NCBI RefSeq assembly: GCF_020535545.1
Contig: NZ_CP084752.1
Coordinates: 3,561,501-3,625,500 of the forward strand
Source of the DNA: Roseateles sp. XES5
GTDB lineage: Bacteria; Pseudomonadota; Alphaproteobacteria; Rhizobiales; Rhizobiaceae
Direction: 5' to 3'
Length of the DNA: 64,000 nucleotides
The position numbers and the translations under genes were made by a program. This document shows, piece after piece, positions 1 to 9,514 of the stretch (positions are counted from its first letter, which is position 1; every line of letters starts with the position of its first letter). A model generated the notes under the pieces. That model had not been told where the DNA came from, searched no databases, and saw only the letters and a program-made list of their open reading frames with translations.

Positions 1-362
1 AGGTGCATGACGCCGTCAAGCGCCGCTGCCTCTACCACTGGCTGGATTTTCCGGACGCGGCGCGCGAGCTGGAGATCCTGCGCCGCAAGGTGCCCGGCTG
101 CAACGAGACGCTGTCGTGGCAGATCGTCGACTATGTACAGCAACTGCGCAAGCGCGACCTCTTCAAGAATCCCGGCGTCGCCGAAACCATCGACTGGGCG
201 ACGGCGCTGACGGAACTCGACCGCGTGGCGCTGGATCCGGAAACCGTCTCCGACACGCTCGGCACGCTGCTGAAGTATCAGGACGACATTGCCCGCATCG
301 AGGGCGCGGAGGGTCGCAAGCTGCTCGACGACGTGAAGGCCGGGCTGGCGGCGGCGGGCTGA
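1..362 (+). CDS. MoxR-family AAA+ ATPase, C-terminal fragment (5' cut by window edge)
   Basis: Only the last 120 or so residues are present and the frame is open to the first base. The fragment is all-helical and matches the C-terminal lid region of MoxR/CoxD-type ATPases, with the typical stretch around RCLYHWLDFPD. These ATPases act as chaperones that insert metal or cofactor into partner enzymes, usually with a VWA protein. The next gene, four bases after the stop, is a CoxE-type VWA protein, which supports the call. The Walker motifs lie outside the window. Confidence 0.75.
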   Translation, partial: VHDAVKRRCLYHWLDFPDAARELEILRRKVPGCNETLSWQIVDYVQQLRKRDLFKNPGVAETIDWATALTELDRVALDPETVSDTLGTLLKYQDDIARIEGAEGRKLLDDVKAGLAAAG

Positions 363-365
363 GCG

Positions 366-1604
366 ATGGCGGCGGCGATGGACAGCAAGGGGCCTGATGC
401 CGCGACGGACGGGCGGCTTGCCGACAATATCGTGCATTTCGCCCGCGTGCTGCGCAAGGCCGGGCTGCGCCTCGGCCCCGCCTCCGTGACGGATGCGATC
501 GAGGCGGTGCAGGCCATCGGCATCGGTGAGCGCGAGGAATTCTACACCGCGCTCTATGCGACGCTCGTCAAGCGCCACGAGGATACCGAAGTCTTCGACG
601 AGGCCTTTCGCCTCTTCTGGCGCAGCCGCGATCTCGTCGGCAAGATGATTGCGCTGATGTCGCCGGTCGTGCGGCGGCAGGAGGAGCACGAGAAGCGCAA
701 GGCGGGGGAGACGCGCGTCTCCGATGCGCTGTTCGGCGAGCGGGAAGATCGCCGCCCCCTGCGCGAGGAGCCTGAAATAGAGATCGACGCCCGCTTCACC
801 GTCTCGGGCAGCGAGCGCCTGCGCAAGACCGATTTCGCACAGATGACCGTTGCCGAACTCGCTGCCGCCAAGCGGGCCATCGCCAATCTCGTCCTGCCGG
901 TGGACGAGGTGCGCACGCGCCGCTTCCGCCGCAGCAACCGGCCCGTCGCCATCGACGCCCGCGCCACCATGCGCCAGGCCATGCGCACCGGCGGCGCACT
1001 GATCCTGCCGCGCCACCGCGCGCCGAGGACCGTGCACCCGCCGCTCGTCGTGCTGGCCGATATCTCGGGCTCGATGAGCCAGTACACACGCATCTTCCTG
1101 CATTTCCTGCATGCGCTGGGCGGACATCGCCGCCGCGTGCATGCCTTCCTGTTCGGCACGCGCCTCACCAATGTCACCCGCCAGATGCGCCATCGCGATC
1201 CGGACCTTGCCGTGGAGGCCTGCGGCGAGGCGGTCAGCGACTGGTCGGGCGGCACGCGCATCGGCGAGACGCTGCGCGATTTCAACCGGCTCTGGTCGCG
1301 CCGTGTGCTGGGGCAGGGCGCCGTCGTGCTGCTTATCACCGATGGGTTGGAGCGCGAGGGCATCGACCTGCTCGATACGGAAATGGACCGGCTGCATCGC
1401 TCCTGCCGGCAGCTCATCTGGCTCAATCCGCTGTTGCGCTTCGAGGGCTTCGAGGCGCGGGCGCGGGGCGTGCGGGCGATGCTGCCGCATGTCGATGCGC
1501 TGCGGCCGGTGCACAATCTGGAGGCCATGGCGGATCTCGTGGCGGCGCTTTCCGGCGAAGCACGGCGCGGCGGCGACCCGCGGCGCGTCCTGCCGGCGGC
1601 ATGA
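366..1604 (+). CDS. CoxE-like VWA domain protein
   Basis: A 412-residue cytoplasmic protein of the CoxE/DUF58-VWA type. The C-terminal half carries the von Willebrand A metal-site motif DISGSMSQY near residue 235, followed by the threonine and aspartate regions (GGTRIGETL, LLITDGLEREG). CoxE works with the MoxR ATPase CoxD in maturing aerobic CO dehydrogenase or related molybdenum hydroxylases. Here it follows the MoxR gene and precedes XdhC-type genes, so a maturation role for a xanthine-dehydrogenase-family enzyme encoded upstream of the window is inferred. Confidence 0.85.
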   Translation: MAAAMDSKGPDAATDGRLADNIVHFARVLRKAGLRLGPASVTDAIEAVQAIGIGEREEFYTALYATLVKRHEDTEVFDEAFRLFWRSRDLVGKMIALMSPVVRRQEEHEKRKAGETRVSDALFGEREDRRPLREEPEIEIDARFTVSGSERLRKTDFAQMTVAELAAAKRAIANLVLPVDEVRTRRFRRSNRPVAIDARATMRQAMRTGGALILPRHRAPRTVHPPLVVLADISGSMSQYTRIFLHFLHALGGHRRRVHAFLFGTRLTNVTRQMRHRDPDLAVEACGEAVSDWSGGTRIGETLRDFNRLWSRRVLGQGAVVLLITDGLEREGIDLLDTEMDRLHRSCRQLIWLNPLLRFEGFEARARGVRAMLPHVDALRPVHNLEAMADLVAALSGEARRGGDPRRVLPAA

Positions 1605-1614
1605 GGAGGAGAGG

Positions 1615-1941
1615 ATGGAGACGAAGGACGTGCTCGACCCGCTGACCATCGCGGAGCGCTGGATGGACGACGGACGCATGGTGGCGCTCGCCACCGTGAT
1701 CGAGACCTGGGGCTCGGCGCCGCGCCCGGTCGGCAGCCACCTGGTCATCGACGGCGAGGGCAATTTCCATGGCTCCGTCTCGGGCGGCTGCGTGGAGGGC
1801 GCCGTCATCGGCGAGGCGATGGAGGTGATCGGCGACGGCGAACCGCGTCTCCTGGAATTCGGCGTTGCCGACGAGACGGCCTGGCGCGTCGGCCTTTCCT
1901 GCGGCGGGCGCATCCGCGTCTATGTGGAGCGGCTCGGCTGA
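1615..1941 (+). CDS. XdhC/CoxI N-terminal domain protein
   Basis: A 108-residue protein with the XdhC_CoxI N-terminal signature: the ETWGSAPRPVGSHLVI segment, the SGGCVEGAV motif near residue 60 and SCGGRI near the end. XdhC proteins bind the molybdenum cofactor and deliver its sulfurated form to xanthine-dehydrogenase-type enzymes. The ATG at 1615 follows an AGGAGGAGAGG ribosome site. The stop overlaps the start of the next gene (ATGA), which encodes the matching Rossmann half, so XdhC is split over two coupled genes. Confidence 0.85.
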   Translation: METKDVLDPLTIAERWMDDGRMVALATVIETWGSAPRPVGSHLVIDGEGNFHGSVSGGCVEGAVIGEAMEVIGDGEPRLLEFGVADETAWRVGLSCGGRIRVYVERLG

Positions 1942-2635
1942 TGGATCCCTACCTGCTGCGCAAACTGAACCGGGAGCGCGCCGCCCGCCGCGCCGTCCTT
2001 CACCTGACCGATCTCGGCGATGGCCGCGACCGGGTCATCCGCGAGGGTGATCCCGTCGCCGGGCCGTTGAGCGAGGCCATTGCCAGTGCCTTCCGCTCCG
2101 GCAAATCCGCCATCGTCGAGGTGGAGGACCGTAAGTTCTTCCTCAACGTCCACCTGCCGCCCGCTTGTATCGTCGTGATCGGCGCGGTGCATATCAGCCA
2201 AGCGCTGGCGCAGATGGCTGCGGTTGCCGGCTTCGATGTCGCGATCATCGACCCGCGCACCGCCTTTGCCACGGAAGAACGTTTTGCCGGCATCGACCTC
2301 GTCGCCGACTGGCCGGAGGACGTGCTGAAGACGCGGCCGCTCGACGCCTATACGGCGCTCGTCGCCGTCACGCACGATCCGAAGATCGACGATGCGCCGC
2401 TGTCTCAGGCGCTTTCGGCCGGCTGTTTCTATGTCGGCGCGCTCGGCAGCCGGAAGACGCATGCAAGGCGCGTCGAGCGCCTGACGGCGCTGGGCCATGG
2501 CGAGGCGGAGATCGCCCGCATTTCCGCGCCCATCGGTCTTGATATCGGCGCGGCCAATCCGGCAGAGATCGCCGTCGCCATTCTTGCCGACATCATCGAG
2601 CATCTGCGCCGCCGGCCCTTGCGCGAGGCTACGCC

Positions 2636-2639
<4 letters not shown>
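1941..2639 (+). CDS. XdhC family protein, Rossmann-domain half
   Basis: A 232-residue protein with the C-terminal Rossmann-like domain of XdhC/CoxI: IVVIGAVHISQAL near residue 75, a stretch with VTHDPKIDD near residue 135 and GALGSRKTHARRVERL near residue 165. It probably works with the preceding XdhC N-terminal protein to insert sulfurated molybdenum cofactor. The start overlaps the upstream stop by one base and the end overlaps the next start (ATGA), so the three genes are translationally coupled. Confidence 0.85.
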
Positions 2640-4246
<1,607 letters not shown>

Positions 4247-4249
4247 GAT

Positions 4250-4567
4250 ATGGATCGGGACGCGATCGAGGAGATGTTCCAGGCGCTCGGACCGGTGACG
4301 ATCAAGCGCATGTTCGGCGGCAAGGGCATCTATCATCAGGGCCGTATCCTGGCGCTGGAGGTGGATGGCGAGATGCTGCTGAAGGCGGATGGGCAGAGCG
4401 CGCCCGATTTCGAGGATGCCGGCTGCCGGCAATGGGCCTATGACGGCAAGCAGGGCAAGCCGGTGAAGATGCCGTACTGGTCGATACCCGAGGCTGCCTT
4501 CGACGATCCCGACGAGATGGCGCTCTGGGTGCGGCGCGCCTACGAGGCGGCGTTGCGCGCCAAGTAG
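4250..4567 (+). CDS. TfoX N-terminal domain protein
   Basis: A 105-residue protein of the TfoX N-terminal family, recognised by ALGPVTIKRMFGGKGIYHQGRI at residues 11-32 and PYWSIPEAAFDDPDEMALWVRRAY near the end. Many rhizobia carry such short versions without the C-terminal TfoX domain. The link to competence known from Haemophilus TfoX cannot be assumed. It starts four bases after the molybdopterin gene, and its 3' end overlaps the convergent NUDIX gene by 28 bases. Confidence 0.8.
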   Translation: MDRDAIEEMFQALGPVTIKRMFGGKGIYHQGRILALEVDGEMLLKADGQSAPDFEDAGCRQWAYDGKQGKPVKMPYWSIPEAAFDDPDEMALWVRRAYEAALRAK

Positions 4568-4977
4568 CGGGCGTTCAGCGCCGTCACCGCATCGGCGGCG
4601 AAGCGGGAGAGCGGCGCGGGCAGCGCATCGAGCGCGAACCAGCCGAATTCGGGCAGCTTTTCCGGCTCCATGACGCGCGGTTCGCCGGAAAAATCTTCCG
4701 TCAAATAGATGAGCGAGAGCCAGTGCTGGCGCTCCGCCTCGATGATCTGTTCGGACATGCAGAGGAAATCGACGCTGCCGATGGAGAGGCCCGATTCTTC
4801 CTCCGCCTCGCGGCGAGCCGAATCGGCGGCGCGTTCCATGTGGTCGACCTTGCCGCCGACGATGTTCCAGGCGCCAGCCTCCGGCGCGCGCAGGCGCCGG
4901 TAGAGCAGAAGCCTGCCCTCACGCAAAATGGCCAGGCCGCAACCGAGGCCTGGCACATCGATGCCTGGAATGGACAT
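4540..4977 (-). CDS. NUDIX hydrolase
   Basis: A 145-residue NUDIX protein. The Nudix box is seen at residues 42-64 as GGKVDHMERAADSARREAEEESGL, which fits G-x5-E-x7-REUxEE. Such enzymes hydrolyse nucleoside diphosphates linked to another group. The substrate cannot be read from the sequence; the N-terminal part (LGCGLAILREGRLLLYRR) is typical of small ADP-ribose or 8-oxo-dGTP type members. The gene sits just downstream of the helicase on the same strand. Confidence 0.85.
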   Translation of the reverse strand: MSIPGIDVPGLGCGLAILREGRLLLYRRLRAPEAGAWNIVGGKVDHMERAADSARREAEEESGLSIGSVDFLCMSEQIIEAERQHWLSLIYLTEDFSGEPRVMEPEKLPEFGWFALDALPAPLSRFAADAVTALNARYLARNAAS

Positions 4978-4986
4978 GAAGGACGA

Positions 4987-6483
4987 TCAGGCCTTGCCGG
5001 CGATCAGCATGAAGGCCGGAACGTCTTCGCCGAAGCCGAGCGGCGTCGGGCCGTCGTCTTCATCGCGACGGTAGCGGTTGCGACGGTCACGGCTGTCGTC
5101 GTTGGCCGGGCGCGGCGCGGCATGGTTCACGGCACGCGTGTTGCGAGCGGGGTTCTGCGGCCGCCCTTCCGCCTTGCGTTCAGCTTTCACGGCTTCCACC
5201 TTCTCTTCGCTCTCGCTGGTCTCGATGCGGGGTTCCGCAGCACGGGCTTCGCCCCTGTTGCGGCCACGGGAGCGGTCGCGATCACGACCGCCGCGGTCAC
5301 GGCCGTTGCGGGGGCGTTCACGCTCCTCGCTTTCGGCCTGCTGCGGCAGCTCTTCGAGATTGCCGCTCAGCCATTCGACCTTCTGGTCGATCAGCTTTTC
5401 GATGGCGTCGACGAACTTGGTGTCGCGCCGGGAGACGAGAGTGAAGGCGGCGCCCGAGCGGCCGGCACGGCCGGTGCGGCCGATGCGATGGACATAGTCC
5501 TCGGCATGGATCGGAACGTCGAAGTTGAAGACGTGGCTCACGTCCGGGATGTCGAGGCCGCGCGCGGCGACGTCGGAGGCGACGAGCAGCTTGATGTTGC
5601 CGTCCTTGAAGTTCGCAAGCATGGTCATGCGCGAGCGCTGGTCCATGTCACCGTGCAGCGCGCCGACGGAGAAGCCGTGGCGATCGAGCGAGCGGAAGAG
5701 ATCCGACACGTCGACCTTGCGATTGCAGAAGATGATCGCGTTCTTGAGGTCTTCCTGGGCGCGGATGAGATCGCGCAGCACGGAGCGCTTCTCGTAATCC
5801 TTGCTGTGGGTGGCGACGAGCCGCTGCGTCACGGTCTTTGCCGTGGAGGAGGGCGGCGCCACCTCGACCCGCTCGGGGTTCTGCAGGAAGCGGTCGGCCA
5901 GCTTCTGGATCTCCGGCGGCATGGTGGCCGAGAAGAACAGCGTCTGGCGCGTGAAGGGGATGAGCTTGGCGATGCGCTCGATATCGGGGATGAAGCCCAT
6001 GTCGAGCATGCGGTCGGCTTCGTCGATGACGAGGATCTCGACGCCGGTCATCAGCAGCTTGCCGCGCTCGCAATGGTCGAGCAGGCGGCCGGGGGTGCAG
6101 ATGAGAACGTCCGCGCCGCGTTCCAGCTTGCGGTCCTGTTCGTCGAAGGAGACGCCGCCGATGAGGAGGGCGACGTTCAGCTTGTGGTTCTTGCCGTACT
6201 TCTCGAAGTTTTCCGCGACCTGGGCGGCCAGTTCGCGCGTCGGCTCGAGGATGAGCGTGCGCGGCATGCGGGCACGGGCGCGGCCTTTTTCAAGCAGCGT
6301 CAGCATCGGCAGCACGAAGGAAGCGGTCTTGCCGGTGCCCGTCTGGGCGATGCCCAGGATGTCGCGCCGTGCAAGCGCCGGCGGAATGGCGCCGGCCTGG
6401 ATCGGAGTCGGGATGGTGTATCCCGCGTCGGTGACGGCGGACAGGACTTTCGGGCTCAGGCCAAGATCAGCAAAAGTGGTCAA
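4987..6483 (-). CDS. DEAD-box RNA helicase, RhlE type
   Basis: An ATP-dependent RNA helicase with all DEAD-box motifs: the Q motif (GYTIPTPIQ), AQTGTGKT, PTRELAAQ, TPGRLLDH, DEAD, SATMPP, ARGLDIPDVSHV and HRIGRTGRAG. The last 130 residues are a low-complexity Arg/Glu/Asp tail typical of RhlE paralogues that help ribosome assembly and mRNA decay in the cold. The start is uncertain: TTG at 6483 gives a protein beginning at LTTFADLGL, where homologues begin, while a GTG at 6561 would add 26 residues. Neither has a strong ribosome site. Confidence 0.9.
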   Translation of the reverse strand: MTTFADLGLSPKVLSAVTDAGYTIPTPIQAGAIPPALARRDILGIAQTGTGKTASFVLPMLTLLEKGRARARMPRTLILEPTRELAAQVAENFEKYGKNHKLNVALLIGGVSFDEQDRKLERGADVLICTPGRLLDHCERGKLLMTGVEILVIDEADRMLDMGFIPDIERIAKLIPFTRQTLFFSATMPPEIQKLADRFLQNPERVEVAPPSSTAKTVTQRLVATHSKDYEKRSVLRDLIRAQEDLKNAIIFCNRKVDVSDLFRSLDRHGFSVGALHGDMDQRSRMTMLANFKDGNIKLLVASDVAARGLDIPDVSHVFNFDVPIHAEDYVHRIGRTGRAGRSGAAFTLVSRRDTKFVDAIEKLIDQKVEWLSGNLEELPQQAESEERERPRNGRDRGGRDRDRSRGRNRGEARAAEPRIETSESEEKVEAVKAERKAEGRPQNPARNTRAVNHAAPRPANDDSRDRRNRYRRDEDDGPTPLGFGEDVPAFMLIAGKA

Positions 6484-6677
6484 AGGGAAAACAGTTTCCG
6501 TTCCGGTTCTTGCGAACGCTAGGGGTTTCAGCGGCAAAACAACCGCTAGGATGCAGCGCACTTATGCCGAAAGTGCCGGAAAGTCAAGGAAATCAGCGAA
6601 TTTGGTAAATCCGCGAGCAATTTGAAGTGTATGGACGACGCTTTTGCCCGTGAGAAGGGCTTTCGCCTTGCGTTACG

Positions 6678-7958
6678 TCAGTTCATGTAGGTCGTCAACT
6701 TCATGCCGGCGGTGAGAAAGCGCATCGGGTCGATGGCCTTTCCGTTGCGGCGCACCTCGTAGTGCAGGTGCGGGCCGGTGGAGCGTCCCGTCGTGCCGGA
6801 AAGGCCGACCGGCCCATCGGTCTCCAAATGGTCGCCGACCTTGACGAGCACCTGGGAAAGATGGGCGTAGCGCGTCGTCAGTCCGTTGCCGTGGTCGATT
6901 TCCACCATGTTGCCGTAGCCGCCGTTGCGGCCGGCGACGACGACCGTGCCGGCGCCGGTAGCGCGGATTTCCGTGCCCGTGCTGGCGCGGAAATCGATGC
7001 CCGCATGCAGCGCGAGGCGACCGAGGAACGGGTCGGTGCGGTTACCGAAACGGCTGGTGATGTTGCTGCCCGGCGAAGGATTGCCGAAAGGCAGCTTGCG
7101 CGCCGTGCGGCGCGCGGCGTCGAGCCGTTCCAGCGCAAGGTCGAGATCGTTGATCGAATCCTCGAAGGGATCCGTCGCGACGGCCGGCTCCACGAACGGG
7201 CCGCCGATGGCCGTATCCGATTCGTCATCGGTCGCCGCCGTGTCGACGACGTCGAAGCCGGTACGCTTGAGGATGGTCTGGATGGCGTCCGCCGTTTCCG
7301 ACGCCCCCGTCGTCAGCGACTGGATGCGGTTCAACTGTTCGTGTTCGAGATCCTTCAGCGACAGCGTCACCTTCGAGAACAGCCGGTCGGCACGGTCGGC
7401 GACCGATTCGCCCGAGGCGGCATAGGCAAGCTGCGTCGTCTTCTGCGGTGCAGCGCCGGTAAGGCCCATGACGGCATTGATGGCGCCGGCGGCATCGGCG
7501 CGGCGGCCGTCCGTCACCGGCTTTTCGTCGGGCAGGGGAACCGTGTCCACGCCGCTGCTTTCGGCGCGGGTCAGTAGCGCATCAAGCTTGCCGTGGCGCT
7601 CGGAAAGAGCGAGCTGCTGCTGCATCAGCTTTTCCACCTTCTCCTCCACGACCTGCTGGTCGAGAAGCTGGCGGCTCGTGACGCGGTCGACCTGCGCGCG
7701 CAGGGCCGAGATGCGGTCTTCATAGTCGTGCTGCATGCGCGCCTGGCGCGCCATGGTGGCGCCGATCAGGTCGTCGCGCAGCACGAGATAGGAGGTGGCG
7801 GCGAGATAGCCGACGGTGAACATGCCGGCAAAGCAGAAGGTGACGGCGGCCATCCAGGGACGGATGGTCATGTGGCGGATCTTGTCGCCGCTTGCCAGGA
7901 TCACGACATGCTGCTGCGCGCGCTTTCCGAAGACGCGGTTTTCAGGACGCTCTGACAC
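6678..7958 (-). CDS. M23 family peptidoglycan endopeptidase
   Basis: A 426-residue envelope protein. Residues 1-30 are cytoplasmic, followed by one membrane segment (residues 33-57) and a coiled-coil region (about 70-125). The C-terminal LytM/M23 domain is at about 305-405, with zinc ligands HAGID and HLHYE intact, so it should be an active zinc endopeptidase cutting peptidoglycan cross-links, anchored on the periplasmic face of the inner membrane. The architecture resembles MepM/RgsM-type cell-wall growth hydrolases of rhizobia. It is transcribed alone. Confidence 0.88.
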   Translation of the reverse strand: MSERPENRVFGKRAQQHVVILASGDKIRHMTIRPWMAAVTFCFAGMFTVGYLAATSYLVLRDDLIGATMARQARMQHDYEDRISALRAQVDRVTSRQLLDQQVVEEKVEKLMQQQLALSERHGKLDALLTRAESSGVDTVPLPDEKPVTDGRRADAAGAINAVMGLTGAAPQKTTQLAYAASGESVADRADRLFSKVTLSLKDLEHEQLNRIQSLTTGASETADAIQTILKRTGFDVVDTAATDDESDTAIGGPFVEPAVATDPFEDSINDLDLALERLDAARRTARKLPFGNPSPGSNITSRFGNRTDPFLGRLALHAGIDFRASTGTEIRATGAGTVVVAGRNGGYGNMVEIDHGNGLTTRYAHLSQVLVKVGDHLETDGPVGLSGTTGRSTGPHLHYEVRRNGKAIDPMRFLTAGMKLTTYMN

Positions 7959-8056
7959 CGATGACTCCCCGACCGTTTCTGCTGGTCTCGTTCGGGGTGA
8001 TTACACATTGTTAGGGTTAACAAAGCCTTTCCCGGCCGCCGTTTCGGCCGGAAACA

Positions 8057-8884
8057 TCAGCTCTGGCTCACGGAGACGAGCGAGCGGTAGAAGGACGGCG
8101 TCAGCCCCGCTTCGGCGCGTGCGACATCGTTGAACGGCGGCTTCAGCGGACTGCGGAAATTGCTGCGCACCAGCGCCTTGAAGGTGGTGGACGGGTCCTT
8201 CTTCTCGCGGGCGCAAAGAAAGCGGAACCACTTCGCACCCACCGCCACATGGCCCTTCTCGTCGTTGTAGATGATGTCGAGGATGTCGGCGCTGACGTGA
8301 TCGCCGGTCTCGCGCATCTTCATCTGCAGGGTCGGCGTCACGTCGAGGCCCCGTGCTTCGAGAATGAGCGGCACGACGGCAAGGCGCGCCGTCAGGTCGT
8401 TGCGCGTGTCGTGCGCGGCCTGCCACAGGCCGTCATGCGCCGGCAGGTCGCCATAGTCGGCGCCGAAATCGCGCAGGCGGTCGCGGACGAGGCGGAAGTG
8501 TTTCGCCTCCTCGAAGGCCACCTGCATCCAGCCGTCGAAGAAGGAGTGCGGCACGCGCTCCGTGGTGAAACGGGCGACGATGTCGAGCGCGAGATCGACG
8601 GCGTTGAGTTCGATATGGGCGAGCGCGTGAAGAAGGGCGATGCGTCCCTTCTCGGTGTGCAGCGAGCGCTTCTCCATGTGCTTGGGCGGAATGAGCTCCG
8701 GCTTTTCCGGCCGGCCGGGCCGGGTCGGTAAGGCGGGATCGCGCGGCGAGCGCATAGACAGCGTGCGGGCGAACCAGCGCCGGGCGGTTTCCTGCGCCAG
8801 TTCGGTCTTCAGGTCGAGATCGGCCGCCAGGATGGCGGCCGTCGCGCCGCCACGCAGGCTTTCGATTGGGGGAAGTTCCATCAT
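8057..8884 (-). CDS. DUF455 family ferritin-like protein
   Basis: A 275-residue protein of the DUF455 family, an uncharacterised ferritin-like helical fold. Candidate di-iron ligands are visible as glutamate/histidine pairs: ALAHIELNAVDLALD, FEEAKHFRLVRDRL and IYNDEKGHVAVGAKWF. Some family members resemble tRNA-modifying di-iron enzymes, but no function is shown here. The start is placed at 8884 (tandem ATGATG) so that the gene does not run into bcp. A GC-rich inverted repeat follows the stop near 8026-8053. Confidence 0.8.
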   Translation of the reverse strand: MMELPPIESLRGGATAAILAADLDLKTELAQETARRWFARTLSMRSPRDPALPTRPGRPEKPELIPPKHMEKRSLHTEKGRIALLHALAHIELNAVDLALDIVARFTTERVPHSFFDGWMQVAFEEAKHFRLVRDRLRDFGADYGDLPAHDGLWQAAHDTRNDLTARLAVVPLILEARGLDVTPTLQMKMRETGDHVSADILDIIYNDEKGHVAVGAKWFRFLCAREKKDPSTTFKALVRSNFRSPLKPPFNDVARAEAGLTPSFYRSLVSVSQS

Positions 8885-8906
8885 TCCAGTGCCTTGCCGA
8901 AAAGTC

Positions 8907-9374
8907 TTAAAGCTTTCTGGCGGCGTCGAGGACGGCCTCGACATGGCCCTTGACCTTCACCTTCGGCCATATCTCGGCAATCTTGCCGGCGGCGTCGATC
9001 AGCACGGTCGTCCGCTCGACGCCCATATAGGTGCGGCCATACATGCTCTTTTCCTTCCAGACGCCATAGGCTTCCAGGGTCTGGAGGCTTTCGTCCGAGG
9101 CGAGCGGCACGCCGAGTTCGTGTTTCTTGACGAACTTGTCGTGCTTCTTCACCGGATCGGGCGAAAGGCCGACGAGCGCGACGCCGGCTGCGTCGAAATC
9201 CGCCTTCGCGGCGGTGAAATCCTTGGCTTCCGTCGTGCAGGCCTCGGTGTCGTCCTTCGGGTAGAAGAAGAGCACGACCGGCCGGCCGCGCAATTTCGAG
9301 AGCGAAATGCTGCCGCCGCCATCGCGCGGGAGGGTGAAATCCGGAGCTTCGACGCCCGGGGCCAGTTCTGCCAT
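8907..9374 (-). CDS. bcp: Thioredoxin-dependent peroxiredoxin, Bcp/PrxQ type
   Basis: A 155-residue peroxiredoxin that reduces peroxides in the cytoplasm with a thiol reductant. The fold signature APDFTLPRDGGGSISLSKLRG and the active site FYPKDDTEACTTEAKDF are present, with the peroxidatic cysteine in EACTTE. The resolving cysteine usual five residues later in E. coli Bcp is replaced by lysine, so this is probably a 1-Cys variant. The ATG at 9374 follows AAAGGAAATCCC, which fixes the start against the longer frame. Confidence 0.9.
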   Translation of the reverse strand: MAELAPGVEAPDFTLPRDGGGSISLSKLRGRPVVLFFYPKDDTEACTTEAKDFTAAKADFDAAGVALVGLSPDPVKKHDKFVKKHELGVPLASDESLQTLEAYGVWKEKSMYGRTYMGVERTTVLIDAAGKIAEIWPKVKVKGHVEAVLDAARKL

Positions 9375-9514
9375 GGGATTTCCTTTCTTTGGCCGGCTTT
9401 TTGAGTCAAGGGCACGGCCTTCCGCATATATAGTGACAGGCAGAATCGTCCAGCGGCGAACGGACGACACGCGGCGATTCCGCGGGATAACGGGGTAAAG
9501 GAAACAGGCGCGAG

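Noticed and set aside
4723..6522. 599-codon plus-strand open frame opposite the RNA helicase
   Set aside because: Shadow frame; the helicase on the other strand has every DEAD-box motif.
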